The notes under the pieces are model-generated. The model did not search any database. It was given only the letters and a program-made list of their open reading frames with translations, and was not told the origin of the DNA. This document shows, in pieces, positions 46,122 through 55,703 of a DNA stretch of 64,000 bases. Position 1 is the first letter of the stretch. The number at the start of each line of letters is the position of its first letter. Where the stretch lies: NCBI RefSeq assembly GCF_001999985.1, contig NZ_CP019645.1:1550001-1614000 (forward strand), given 5' to 3'. The stretch is from Helicobacter bilis (GTDB lineage Bacteria; Campylobacterota; Campylobacteria; Campylobacterales; Helicobacteraceae). The translations under genes and the position numbers were made by a program.

Positions 46122-48238
46122 ATGAATGGTATGAGTAAGATTCTATGGATAGCCATAGCAGTCATTGGGGCATGCTGTTTTGGTGTGCTAGCATTGCATA
46201 ATGGCGAAAAGATTTCTGCACTTTATCTTGTTGTCGCTGCAATTTGTATCTATTCTATTGCTTATCGCTTTTATAGTGCTTTTATAGCAAATAAAGTATT
46301 AGGACTTGATAGCACAAGGGCTACACCCGCAGTCTTAAACAATGATGGGCAAAACTTTGTTCCCACACATAAAGTCGTTTTATTTGGACATCATTTTGCC
46401 GCCATTGCTGGGGCTGGACCGCTTGTAGGACCTATCCTTGCGGCACAAATGGGCTATTTACCATCTATGATATGGATTTTAGTAGGCGGTTGTTTAGCTG
46501 GGGCAGTGCATGATTTTGTCGTGCTGTTTATCTCATCTCGTCGCAATGGTAGATCACTAGGTGAAATGATAAAAGAAGAAATGGGTAATACCATTGGTAG
46601 CTTTGCTATGCTTGCTATTTTTGGAATCATGCTTATTATTATCGCTATTCTTGCAATGGTTGTAGTAAAAGCCTTAGCAGATTCTCCATGGGGGACTTTT
46701 ACCATTGCTATGACTATACCTATTGCTATGTTTATGGGTATATATATGAGATTTTTACGACCGGGTTGTGTAGGTGAGGCTAGTATCATAGGCTTTGTAT
46801 TGCTTATGTTTGCGCTTTATTATGGACAAATTGTCGCACAAGATCCTGTTTTATCAAGCTATTTTCATTTTAAAGAAACTACACTTGCTTTAATCATTAT
46901 GGGATATGGCTTTGTCGCTGCGGTTTTACCTGTATGGCTACTTCTTGCACCACGGGATTATTTAAGCACATTTTTAAAGATTGGGGTTATCGTAATTATG
47001 GCGGTAGCTATCCTTATTGTTGCCCCTGATTTGCAAATGCCAAAATTCACACAATACACTGATGGCACTGGTCCTGTGTTTGCTGGTAAGCTTTTCCCAT
47101 TCTTATTTATTACTATTGCATGTGGTGCTATAAGTGGATTCCATGCTTTAATTAGCTCTGGGACTACGCCAAAAATGCTTGAGAACGAAACACATGCTAG
47201 AATGGTTGGCTATGGCTCTATGCTTATGGAATCTGCTGTTGCGATTATGGCTTTAATTGCTGCGTGTATCTTGCAACCGGGGTTATATTTTGCTATCAAT
47301 TCCCCTGCTATTGCCATTGGGACAGATGTGGTAAGTGTAGCACAAACTATATCTAGCTGGGGCTTTGTAGTCAATCCACAAGACATTACAGAACTTGCAA
47401 AAAATATCGGTGAAAATACTATATTAAGCCGCACAGGTGGTGCGCCAACCTTTGCAATAGGACTTGCTACTATCATTTCTCAAGTGCCACTTTTTTCAGC
47501 GGCTTCCATGTCGTTTTGGTATCATTTTGCTATTTTGTTTGAAGCACTCTTTATTCTTACTGCTGTTGATGCAGGGACACGCACATGTCGCTTCATGGTG
47601 CAAGATATTTTAGGTAATATATATAAGCCTTTAGGGAATCTAGATTCTATTCCTGCTGGTTTAATTGCTACTGGACTTTGTGTAGCCGGTTGGGGATATT
47701 TTCTCTATCAAGGGGCAATTGATCCAAAAGGTGGCATTTATACGCTATGGCATTACTACTTGTAATGGCAATCCTTTTCAAAATGGGAAGAGGCAGATAT
47801 GCTTGGGTTGTAGCTATGCCTGTAACATTTGTGCTTATTGCCATGCTTTATGCTGGGGTGCAAAAGGTGCTTCCTGCAAATGGTGAAAAGATACATGATG
47901 CAGTAAGCCATGTAGCCTTCGTACAGAATACAAACGCAAAAATAGCCGCCCTAGAGCAAACAAATAAGGACTTAAAAGAGGGTAGGGCTAATCCTACGCT
48001 TAACATGGAAGGCAAAAGTGTGCAAGAATTGCGTGAAATGGAAATAGCAAAGAATGAGCAAGATATAGCAGGTATGAAACAAGGGGTAATCAATAACTCT
48101 ATTAATGCGGTATTGTGTATATTCTTTATGTGTGTAACCCTGCTTGTGCTTATCCAAGCCTTAAGGATCGCAAGGCAGTCTAGTGGCGGACAGCTTAGCT
48201 ATCCATTACGAGAAGAACCTTATATAGCGATGAAGTAG
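46122..48238 (+). pseudogene. cstA: Carbon starvation/peptide transporter CstA, split by deletion
   Basis: Inner-membrane peptide or pyruvate transporter family. First frame (46122-47765): [25 protein letters not shown]-type core (GPLVGPILA), about 15 helices, ending [11 protein letters not shown]. Second frame (47747-48238): [21 protein letters not shown] and further helices to the normal C-terminus. Family sequence between TLW and (A)xALLL is PLFG.xNQLLA; these residues are missing. I infer a 40-base deletion between two copies of GCTATGGC, which leaves the frames mismatched. The rest is intact, so the loss is probably recent. The second frame alone has no good ribosome site. Confidence 0.85.
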
Positions 48239-48460
48239 ATATTCTTATAACTTAATTGTTGCGGTATTAGAATCTAAGTAGATTCTAATATGCAAGATAT
48301 GGTTTGTGCTATTTCTTGCGTATTTTCATGCGGAAGGATATATGGTATTTTTGCCATAAAGTTTCCAAAAGTTTTGGTAAATTTGTAGTGTAATTGCTAA
48401 GCTTGTTAAACCATAATAAAGCCTTGAAACACCGGAAGCTAATTTTTAAGATCTCACATA
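48239..48460. other. Intergenic stretch after cstA with octamer hairpin
   Basis: Perfect 11-base inverted repeat ATTAGAATCTA-AG-TAGATTCTAAT at 48266-48289, made of the two orientations of the octamer back to back. Lies 28 bases after the cstA stop and may end its transcript. Nothing else seen. Confidence 0.6.
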
Positions 48461-49900
48461 TTAAACTCTAAACATCTTACGGAGTTTGTGCTTAATGTAT
48501 GGCATGGTTGCTCTGTGTTTTATCTTATGTAAGAGTCGATTGCAATATGTATTTTGGGTGTGCTTATATGTTTCTTTTGTGGAGTGAATGCTAGATTCTA
48601 GTTCCTTAGCTCCTGTTTTTATTAAATATTCAATAATAATATCTCTATGTAGTAAAATTTCAACCATGTCTTTATGCGATAAAGCTTTATCTATCAGTCT
48701 TTTATATTTTTCTATGGGTGGGAGTATGTGATTATAGCTATATTGTGGTGAAATTTTTATATTTTCTTTTGATAGGGCTTCATAGTCCAGAGTTTCTGTG
48801 TGATAGTTACCCTCTTTTGTAGCACAAAAGAAAGCAATAATGTCGCAAAATGAGATTTGATGAGAATCTTCTCTCCAACTCATTGCATTGTGATAGTATT
48901 CTTTACTATAATCTTTATTATCGCCAAGCCTACATATTGTATTTTTTCTGATATAAAAGGGGTTTTGTATCTCAATCATGCAGTTTAGCATATTCGTTTC
49001 TTTGACAATATTACCCCCCCCCCCCCCATTGTATGCGTTATTAGTGCATGTATTATTGCATAATTCTAAGCTTGTGTATGCTAAGCCACACTCTTCCCAG
49101 CTCTCCGGTGCTTTAAAATCCTCTTTCCATTCCCTTGTATTATTCCATGTATGTAAGCCTATAAGACAACAATCCTCTAACTTTTTAGGGAAAGCTAAGA
49201 TTGTATTAGAATCTAGTCTATATATCTGTTCCCCATACATTGAATTGACGAGATAATCCTCTTTTATTTTACCCTTTTTTACTATCATATCCTTTGGAGT
49301 GCATTCAAAAAATTTTGGATTATCATTTGTGATTGCAAGCTTTTTTGGCATTTGAAAAATCTCTATGGAATCTATGATATTTTTGCCTACTCTTTGCATA
49401 ATGCTGCTCAACTGGTGTCCCCAGTCAATTGTTTTGCCAAACTCTTGTAAAGCATGATTTTCATAATATTCCTGCATATCAATGCAATTAAATCCATATT
49501 TTTCACATAATATTTTATGTATATTATTGATCAATCTATAATTTTCAAATTCATTAGGTAACAGCAAAGATACTATTTTTTTGTTTAAAAAATACAACTC
49601 TTTATAATACCATGAGAGATTGCGATAAAAAGTATCAAGTGGAATGTTTTCATAAGAGTTGCATGTATTGATAACATCATTTACATTAGATTCTGTAATA
49701 ATCAACTCTGCATTTTCAAAAATTTCTTTGTTTCGCTTTCGTTTTAATTCATAGAAATTTTGAAATGAATTACACGCTCCAAGTCCAAAATTATAAAATT
49801 TAAACTCATCTTTATTCATTAATGAATCTTGTATGCCCTTTTGTAATCCATCACCCATAACAGAATTACTACCACCAAGTAAAATAATATTCTTTTGCAT
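48461..49900 (-). CDS. SGNH-hydrolase-like protein, phase-variable (ON)
   Basis: 479 residues from ATG 49900, chosen over ATG 49927 because AAGGA lies 5 bases before it. N-terminal SGNH/GDSL-like part: IILLGGSNSVMGDG (block I Ser), ITESNVND (block III Asn-Asp) and DWGHQ (block V Asp/His). The remainder is unfamiliar, with a cysteine-rich centre (SWEECGLAYTSLELC). A C14 tract at 49014-49027 in the middle is read as GGGGG and keeps the frame at this length. Together with the following glycosyltransferases on the same strand it may modify or acylate surface glycan. Function is inferred only. Confidence 0.6.
   Translation of the reverse strand: MQKNIILLGGSNSVMGDGLQKGIQDSLMNKDEFKFYNFGLGACNSFQNFYELKRKRNKEIFENAELIITESNVNDVINTCNSYENIPLDTFYRNLSWYYKELYFLNKKIVSLLLPNEFENYRLINNIHKILCEKYGFNCIDMQEYYENHALQEFGKTIDWGHQLSSIMQRVGKNIIDSIEIFQMPKKLAITNDNPKFFECTPKDMIVKKGKIKEDYLVNSMYGEQIYRLDSNTILAFPKKLEDCCLIGLHTWNNTREWKEDFKAPESWEECGLAYTSLELCNNTCTNNAYNGGGGGNIVKETNMLNCMIEIQNPFYIRKNTICRLGDNKDYSKEYYHNAMSWREDSHQISFCDIIAFFCATKEGNYHTETLDYEALSKENIKISPQYSYNHILPPIEKYKRLIDKALSHKDMVEILLHRDIIIEYLIKTGAKELESSIHSTKETYKHTQNTYCNRLLHKIKHRATMPYIKHKLRKMFRV
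49014..49027. repeat. C14 homopolymer in SGNH-like gene
   Basis: Fourteen C, in frame now (NGGGGGN). Change of length by one would remove the C-terminal 40% of the protein. Confidence 0.9.
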
Positions 49901-49972
49901 TGCTTTCCTTTTTTTGTAAGGTTTCATTGTAGCATGTAAGTTTGTGTGTTGTTAAAATGCTATGTGTTAAAT

Positions 49973-51505
49973 CTAGTTATTAAATATATCTTGCCATAGT
50001 TTCATTACTGCTTCTTTGCTAAAAGCTATACTTACCTTTTGCTTTGCTTGTAATCCCATAGATTCTCGTTTTTGCTTATCACTCATTAGCGTAAAAAGTT
50101 TATCAGCATAGTCTTGCAAGTCATTATCTTTTATAAGATAACCGCTTGTGTGAGATTCTATAATATCGCTTGGACCCGTTGCTACATTAAAGGCGATGGG
50201 ACATAAAGCATAGGAGCAAGATTCTAAAAGCACCATAGGAAAGCCCTCAAAATGACTACTCATCGCATAAATACTTGCATTGAGATACTCTTTTTCTATA
50301 TCTTTTGTGAAGGGTTTTAGGATAATGGTGTCTTGTAAGTTTTTTTCTTTTATTTTAGATTCTATTTGTTCTTGTAAGACTCCGCTGCCAACAATAACAA
50401 GTTGCCAAGTTTCTAAAGCCTTTTCGTGCGTTGCAGTTTCCGCCCTTTTAAGAGAGTTTGCCTTTCGTGCTTCGTCATTTATGTTTAATAAACTCCTTGC
50501 ACTCAAGGCTTCACAACTCTTAAAATCATCGCAAACTGCTTCCGCACTAAGTCGCTTAGAATCTAAGGTTGTTTTGTGGCTGTCATTTTGAATTGTTATC
50601 TTGTCATATTTGCAAGTGTGGGCAAGAGCTTCGCTCGTGCGAGTGCGTAAGCACGAAATATCTTTTTTTGATTCTAGGTTTTTAGATGTTTCGCTTCGCT
50701 CAACATGACAAGGATTAGGATTGAGGCTAGATACTTCGCCTAAAGGCTCAGTATGACAAATGGAAGATTCAGTATGACAAGTGGTAAAGTCGGTATGACA
50801 AGAAGTAGGTTTAGCATAACAAAGATTAGAATCTAAATTTTCATTATTTTTGTGCCCTAAACCCCGCAGCCCACCCATTCTCTCCTGCACCTTTTCCCAA
50901 ATATCTATAAGCCTTAAAAAGCCTTTTTCAGCACTCAGTCGCCCAACGGATATGATTCTATGCTGATTGGAATCTGTGTTTTTCTGTGAGATATTAGGCA
51001 GAAAGTTTGGGATTACTTTAACATTTTTATGATAGCTCTGCCATTTGTTTAATTCACGAGGTGAAAGCACGACTAAGGTATCAAAGAGATTAAATATCTT
51101 TTGCTTTCTTTTATCTATCTTTTTTGGTGCTTTTAAATGCCATAAGCGGATATATTGTATAGAATCTAGTTTAGTTTTTGGGATATACCAGCCATCATTT
51201 GCTAGGACAATATCAGGCTTTTCTTGCTGTGCGATTGTATCTACTTTTTTGCTTAAAATATATCGATAAATGCTTTTATTAAAAAGCTTTTTCAATGGGT
51301 TTTTACTCTTTGGTGTAGTGTGTGATAGAAAGCGGACATTTATATTTTCATTCAAGCTAAAAGCAATATCTTTTTCTACTCTAAAAAAGCTAATAATGCT
51401 TACCTCAAAGCCTATCTCACTAAACGCATTAGAGAGATTGACACACACTCTCTCGCCCCCGCCAGATTCTGTAATATCTTTGAGAATGATATAGATTTTT
51501 TGCAT
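49973..51505 (-). CDS. GT4-family glycosyltransferase with repeat-derived insertion
   Basis: Retaining glycosyltransferase of the GT-B fold. ILKDITESGGGERVCVNLSNAF at the N-terminus (acceptor side), IISVGRLSAEKGFLRLIDIW in the linker, and the donor-site motif SHFEGFPMVLLESCSYALCPIAF with the E-x7-E pattern. Between WEKVQERMGG (about residue 220) and WQLVIVGSG (about residue 365) there are about 140 extra residues: serial CHTDF, CHTES, CHTEP, a full CHVERSETS ... KDIS ... HTCKYD unit and a second, different segment (RLSAEAVCDDFKSCEALS). Without it the protein is normal length. Likely makes a surface polysaccharide. Confidence 0.85.
   Translation of the reverse strand: MQKIYIILKDITESGGGERVCVNLSNAFSEIGFEVSIISFFRVEKDIAFSLNENINVRFLSHTTPKSKNPLKKLFNKSIYRYILSKKVDTIAQQEKPDIVLANDGWYIPKTKLDSIQYIRLWHLKAPKKIDKRKQKIFNLFDTLVVLSPRELNKWQSYHKNVKVIPNFLPNISQKNTDSNQHRIISVGRLSAEKGFLRLIDIWEKVQERMGGLRGLGHKNNENLDSNLCYAKPTSCHTDFTTCHTESSICHTEPLGEVSSLNPNPCHVERSETSKNLESKKDISCLRTRTSEALAHTCKYDKITIQNDSHKTTLDSKRLSAEAVCDDFKSCEALSARSLLNINDEARKANSLKRAETATHEKALETWQLVIVGSGVLQEQIESKIKEKNLQDTIILKPFTKDIEKEYLNASIYAMSSHFEGFPMVLLESCSYALCPIAFNVATGPSDIIESHTSGYLIKDNDLQDYADKLFTLMSDKQKRESMGLQAKQKVSIAFSKEAVMKLWQDIFNN
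50602..50820. repeat. Palindromic repeat and serial half-arms in GT4 gene
   Basis: A full inverted unit at 50602-50710 (TGTCATATTTGCAAGTGTGG ... GCGAAATATC-like ... CTCAACATGACA) has the same nested stem as the radA copy. It is followed to about 50820 by four short ATGACAA arms about 17-42 bases apart, read as CHTE/CYAK. Confidence 0.85.
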
Positions 51506-51514
51506 GGGAATCCT

Positions 51515-52543
51515 TTAGCGATTATAAAGCGTTTTGCCAAATAGCGTAACGATTTTATGCTTTTTATTAAGACTTATGCGGAAGTTTTTACGCCGCCATT
51601 CTTTAAAGGTTTGCGTTTTTGCCAGAAACTCATCAAGTGTTTTTGCTTTAAGGGCAGAATCTAGCACTTTATTTTTAGCAAGCACACTAGATTCTATCCC
51701 TAAAGAGTGGATAAACTCTTGTAAAAGAGCTAAATAATTAGAATCTTTTGCTAAATACTCATAGCTTTGTGATGGGCGTAAAATATGAGTCGGCAAAATA
51801 TAGGTATGCAGTAAATCATGCTCTTTAAAAAAGTTATAGATAAAAGCAAAGGCGTTAAAAAACTCTTGTGGCGGGTGGGTTTTCTTTGTGAGTGAATTAG
51901 CCCTTAATCGATAGAAATATATCGCACTCTTTGTCAGGGCAATCTCTTTTGCTAAGACATTCGCACATACACCAAAAGGCACATCTTCAGCAAATCTCAC
52001 AGGTGGAAATCGCAAGTCTTTTAGCAAAGACGCACAAAAGACACTTCGCCATGGATCGATTTTATCTGTAAGATTCTTACTTGTAACCTTACGCATGATG
52101 CCTTTCTCTCTCTCTTGTGTCTTTGTGAAAATCTCTTTATTATAGTTATCATCATGGAATACGCAGATATTTCTACTCTTTGCGATTAGGGCATTATTTG
52201 CTTCAAGGCAGTAGATAAGATTAGCATAATAATCTTTTGCTATCACATCATCAGAATCTACTAAGCCAATGTATGCAGTATCTTGTGTATTTTGTGTTGA
52301 AAAAATGTATTCTAACCCCGTGTTTCTAGCTGCCCCTAAGCCTTTATTCTCTTGATTTATAAGGATAAAGCGAGAATCTTTTTGCGTGTATTCTTGTGCT
52401 ATTTTAGGACTTTTGTCTTTGCTACCATCATTTATAAGTATGGCTTGAAAGTTGCTATAAGTTTGTGCTTGTATAGAATCTAGGCATTCTTTTAGATACT
52501 TTTCTACATTGTAGATAGGGACTATTATAGATAGGGCTAACAT
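51515..52543 (-). CDS. GT2-family glycosyltransferase
   Basis: 342 residues, inverting GT-A fold. LSIIVPIYNVEKYLKECLDSI at the start, ILINDGSKDKSPKIA, NKGLGAARNTGLEY and YIGLVDSDDVI with the metal-binding DxD (DSDD). The second half is family-variable and holds the acceptor site. Lies 9 bases from the GT4 gene on the same strand; both probably build the same glycan. Confidence 0.88.
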   Translation of the reverse strand: MLALSIIVPIYNVEKYLKECLDSIQAQTYSNFQAILINDGSKDKSPKIAQEYTQKDSRFILINQENKGLGAARNTGLEYIFSTQNTQDTAYIGLVDSDDVIAKDYYANLIYCLEANNALIAKSRNICVFHDDNYNKEIFTKTQEREKGIMRKVTSKNLTDKIDPWRSVFCASLLKDLRFPPVRFAEDVPFGVCANVLAKEIALTKSAIYFYRLRANSLTKKTHPPQEFFNAFAFIYNFFKEHDLLHTYILPTHILRPSQSYEYLAKDSNYLALLQEFIHSLGIESSVLAKNKVLDSALKAKTLDEFLAKTQTFKEWRRKNFRISLNKKHKIVTLFGKTLYNR

Positions 52544-52563
52544 GAGAATCCTTTGTGTTATAT

Positions 52564-53799
52564 TTAGGGCATTTCGCTGAATTGATACCCATGCTCTAAT
52601 AAAATCTTATATACAGAATCTTTATGTTCTTTTCCTTTAATTTCAAGGGCTAATTCCACAATAGCATCACCATATTCAAGCTTTGTGCTAATGCGTGAAT
52701 AGTTAATAAATACGATATTTGCCCCCTCTTTTGTTAAAAGCTCGGTTAGATTTTGAAGGCTTCCGGGTTTATCTACAAGGATAACTTGAAATTTCATCTT
52801 TCTATCACTCTTTAATAAAGCCTTTTCTATAATGATATTTAGCATGGTTACATCGATATTTCCACCACTTAAAACCACCCCGACTTTTTCATTTGGGCTA
52901 ATTTTTACTTTATGATGCATTAGGGCGGCAACACTAGCAGCACCCGCCCCTTCTACCACTAGCTTTTGAGATTCTAAAAGGAATAAAATCGCACTTGCTA
53001 TCTCTTCATCATCTACTTCTACAATGCCATCGACACAGGACATAATGCAGTTAAAAGTCATCTCATTCACATCTCGCACAGCTATCCCATCAGCGATAGT
53101 TTTTACACTGCTTGAGTTTTGCATAGCTCTTGCATAAAAGCTTTGCTTCATCGCATTTGCACCTTTTGCATTCACACCTATGATACGCGTTTTTGGCGAT
53201 AGGGCTTTATAGGCACTTGCTATACCGCTAATTAGCCCACCACCACCTATTGGCACTATCACAACATCAAGCTCTTCTTCTGCTATCATCTCAAGGGCTA
53301 TGCTGCCTTGCCCTGCCATCACATCAATATCAGCAAAAGGGTGGATAAAGGTTAGATTCTCTTCTTGTGCGATCTTTTGTGCCTTCTCATATGCTTCATC
53401 ATAATTATTCCCTGCTAAAACGACTTCAGCACCCATAGCCTTTGTGCCGATAACCTTTAAAAGCGGCGTAGATTCTGGCATAACGATAACTGCCCTTGTA
53501 TGAAAATGCTGTGCGCTAAAGGCTACACCTTGTGCGTGATTACCCGCACTTGCACATATCACGCCTTTATTTAGAATCTGTGTATTATTTTTGCTATCTA
53601 GCTCTTTTAATGTCGCAATTTTATTAAACGCCCCGCGTATTTTAAACGCTCCTGTGGGTTGCAAATTCTCTTTTTTTAGATACACCTTTGCATTTGCGAT
53701 ATTGCTTAAACGCGGTGCATAAGCTAATGGGTGCTGCATGATTATATGTTGCAATCTATTCTTAGCAGCTTTAATGCTATCAAGTTCTATTAAGCCCAT
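52564..53799 (-). CDS. ilvA: Threonine ammonia-lyase
   Basis: 411 residues, PLP enzyme making 2-oxobutanoate from threonine. PTGAFKIRGAFNKI carries the PLP lysine; SAGNHAQGVA, PIGGGGLISG and LSGGNID follow. A C-terminal ACT domain (FQVILVDKPGSLQNLTELL) suggests allosteric control. GGAGAGAAT precedes ATG. Followed by the glycosyltransferases after 20 bases, though probably unrelated in function. Confidence 0.92.
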   Translation of the reverse strand: MGLIELDSIKAAKNRLQHIIMQHPLAYAPRLSNIANAKVYLKKENLQPTGAFKIRGAFNKIATLKELDSKNNTQILNKGVICASAGNHAQGVAFSAQHFHTRAVIVMPESTPLLKVIGTKAMGAEVVLAGNNYDEAYEKAQKIAQEENLTFIHPFADIDVMAGQGSIALEMIAEEELDVVIVPIGGGGLISGIASAYKALSPKTRIIGVNAKGANAMKQSFYARAMQNSSSVKTIADGIAVRDVNEMTFNCIMSCVDGIVEVDDEEIASAILFLLESQKLVVEGAGAASVAALMHHKVKISPNEKVGVVLSGGNIDVTMLNIIIEKALLKSDRKMKFQVILVDKPGSLQNLTELLTKEGANIVFINYSRISTKLEYGDAIVELALEIKGKEHKDSVYKILLEHGYQFSEMP

Positions 53800-54495
53800 A
53801 TTCTCTCCGTAAGTATAAATTTAAGTAAAAATAAATGCGTATTTTATCATGTTTTAAGCAAGTTGTTTTTATGGATTTATTATTGTTTAGAATCTAGCTT
53901 AAATAAAGCTTTATTTAAAACTTAAGAATAGCTTAAAATTTCATTGCTAGAATTACAATTCTATCCAAAGTCCGCAAAATAGGGCATAAAATGTATATGT
54001 GTGTCAAAATTTGTGTCATCAGTGTATTTTTTGTGTCTTTTGTTAGTTGCAGAAAATCTTAAAGAATGAGATAAGTTGCAGAAAAAGATTACAAGAATTA
54101 AAGATTTTATGGCTTGTGTGATTGGCTCTTTTGACATTATCTTGCTTTGATTGGCTTTTATGTAAATGTAAAGGCTAGTGTGATTTATGTTTGCATGATT
54201 TAGGGTTTTTGTGTGTTATTTGTGTAATTTTGGCTGATATTCCACTGAAATAGGGCTAAACTCGGCTAAATAGGCTACATTGGCTAGTTTTTGCTTTTTT
54301 GATAGGAATTACACTTAAATCTGCCATTAAACTTGCATAAATGGCTTTGCATGTTCTTGCAATTTTGTTAAATTCTCGAGCTGTTTGCTTCTTTTCATAG
54401 TGTTTTTGTCAAAAAACCGCAAACAATCTTTTTATAAGTTCTCTCTCATAATATATTACTATCAACAAATATGTAAAATATAAAAATCTTCTAAA

Positions 54496-54833
54496 ATGTG
54501 GCGTGTGGATTGTAAGGCTTTGAGAATGCAAAAAATGCAATTTTGGCTTTCAAGTGTGGCGTGAAGTTGAGATAGCACAGAATCTAATAAAGATGTTTCG
54601 CTTACGCTCAACATGACACAGATTCTAAAACCTAAAATGTGGCGTGAAAAAACACTCAAACACAAAGACACAGAAACATTGAGAAACAAACAAAAACGCA
54701 TAAATTTAGATTTTGGACTTTAAAGTGTGGCATGGCAAATATGGCAGCATAAACAATAAATGGATTGCCATGACTTGCTTTGCAAGGGTCGCAATGACTA
54801 CTATAAATAATTCAAACCTTTAAATGTGGCGTG
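54496..54833 (+). repeat. Five spaced copies of (A/G)TGTGGC(G/A)TG
   Basis: Copies at 54496, 54554, 54637, 54725 and 54824; steps of 58, 83, 88 and 99 bases. Three read ATGTGGCGTG, one GTGTGGCGTG, one GTGTGGCATG. Most are preceded by CTTTAAA or CTAAAA. Three begin small open frames starting MWR(V/E). Confidence 0.7.
54762..54798. repeat. Second palindrome type near 54.8 kb
   Basis: GGATTGCCATGACTTGC facing GCAAGGGTCGCAATGAC: an inverted repeat with a small loop, of the dispersed ATTGC/GCAATGAC kind known in many bacterial genomes. It differs in core from the TGTCAT..GAGCG family. Confidence 0.55.
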
Positions 54834-55005
54834 TGAGCTTAGAAAAGGTCGCACTGGCTTGCATAGAATCTAAACTAAACAATACAGAATCTAGACAAAA
54901 ACAACAAAAAAAACAAGATAAGATTCTAAACACAGCAGTATCTAGCACACAAAAACATATAAAACAAGATTCCACAACACATTCAAACACTAGCAAAACA
55001 CACAC

Positions 55006-55488
55006 TTAACACACCAAAATCTCTAAATCCCTAAAGTATTCTTTCATTACAAATTTATCTTGGCTTTTATCATTGACATAATCTTTATTCTCAACTTCTA
55101 CTAAGGCTTTTAATCTTACATTGTATGAGCCTTCTTTATTAAAAGACTTTAATATATTATCCTTTTGACTACTCACTTCACCATCTCCAAAATCCCACTC
55201 AACTTCTACTAACTCAATAGAGGTAACAATATGAAATCCTATCACTTCATCAATAGCTATAACACTCTTAGTAGCATATATCTCTAGTATAGTAGTATCA
55301 AAGTCTGTATTGTAGTCAGGTATTTGCACCTTTTTCCACTCATCTGTGTAATCACTGATTGGAGCTTCACCTATTGCTTTGAGTGCATTCACGGTAGTTT
55401 GCTGCATATCATAGCTTTTAAGCAAGTCTGGTTTATTTGCATTTGATAGGACATTTTGATAGCTATTACTGATTAATGTTTTTGGCAA
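55006..55488 (-). CDS. PKD-domain protein of a mobile element, probably a remnant
   Basis: 160 residues from TTG 55488. A PKD-like beta-sandwich is visible: ILEIYATKSVIAIDEVIGFHIV, VEVEWDFGDGEVSSQKD (the WDFGDG signature) and KSFNKEGSYNVRLKALVEV. The start overlaps the end of the deleted paralogue of the 3838-4410 gene, implying the pair once formed an operon. No signal peptide. Role unknown; possibly a phage structural part. Confidence 0.55.
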   Translation of the reverse strand: MPKTLISNSYQNVLSNANKPDLLKSYDMQQTTVNALKAIGEAPISDYTDEWKKVQIPDYNTDFDTTILEIYATKSVIAIDEVIGFHIVTSIELVEVEWDFGDGEVSSQKDNILKSFNKEGSYNVRLKALVEVENKDYVNDKSQDKFVMKEYFRDLEILVC

Positions 55489-55504
55489 TTAGCCCTATTG
55501 ATTT

Positions 55505-55558
55505 GTGCGTTGTTTGGCATATGCTTTACAAAACTGTCTAATTAGGCGTATCTGTAAG
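55505..55558 (-). pseudogene. Deleted paralogue of the 3838-4410 gene
   Basis: Reads DSFVKHMPNNAQINRANCQK on the minus strand. The first eight residues match the middle, and the rest the end, of the 3838-4410 protein. The part between (about 100 residues) is gone, as is everything before it. Confidence 0.6.
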
Positions 55559-55635
55559 TTATATGCAATTTACCGAAAAAGCATAGAATCAAAAAAATAG
55601 TAGTCTTAAAAGCAGGATTTATTTAACAATAATCC

Positions 55636-55661
55636 TTGATCGCCACAAAATTAGCGATCAA
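55636..55661. terminator. Hairpin after ggt
   Basis: TTGATCGC-N10-GCGATCAA, perfect 8-base stem, 42 bases past the ggt stop on the minus strand. No T-run, so rated low as a terminator. Confidence 0.4.
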
Positions 55662-55703
55662 ATACTTCTTACCAAAATTATTCTCCGCTGACATTTTCCT
55701 TAT

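Larger units (their letters stand above)
53800..55004. other. 1.2-kb repeat-rich stretch without a clear gene
   Basis: No complete gene. 54496-54833 holds five copies of (A/G)TGTGGC(G/A)TG. A palindromic-repeat arm lies at 54591-54618 and a different one (TTGCCATGACTTGC/GCAAGGGTCGCAATGAC type) at 54762-54798. A 61-codon frame starting MWRVSLEKVALACIES (54824-55009) has no ribosome site and is rich in octamer-derived codons; I do not count it as a gene. Confidence 0.55.

Noticed and set aside
54496-54833. CRISPR array
   Set aside because: Units are only 10 bases, imperfect, with spacing from 58 to 99 bases; no cas gene is near.
54824-55009. 61-residue gene starting MWRVSLEK
   Set aside because: No ribosome site, composition set by the octamer, and the start is one of the five spaced repeats.
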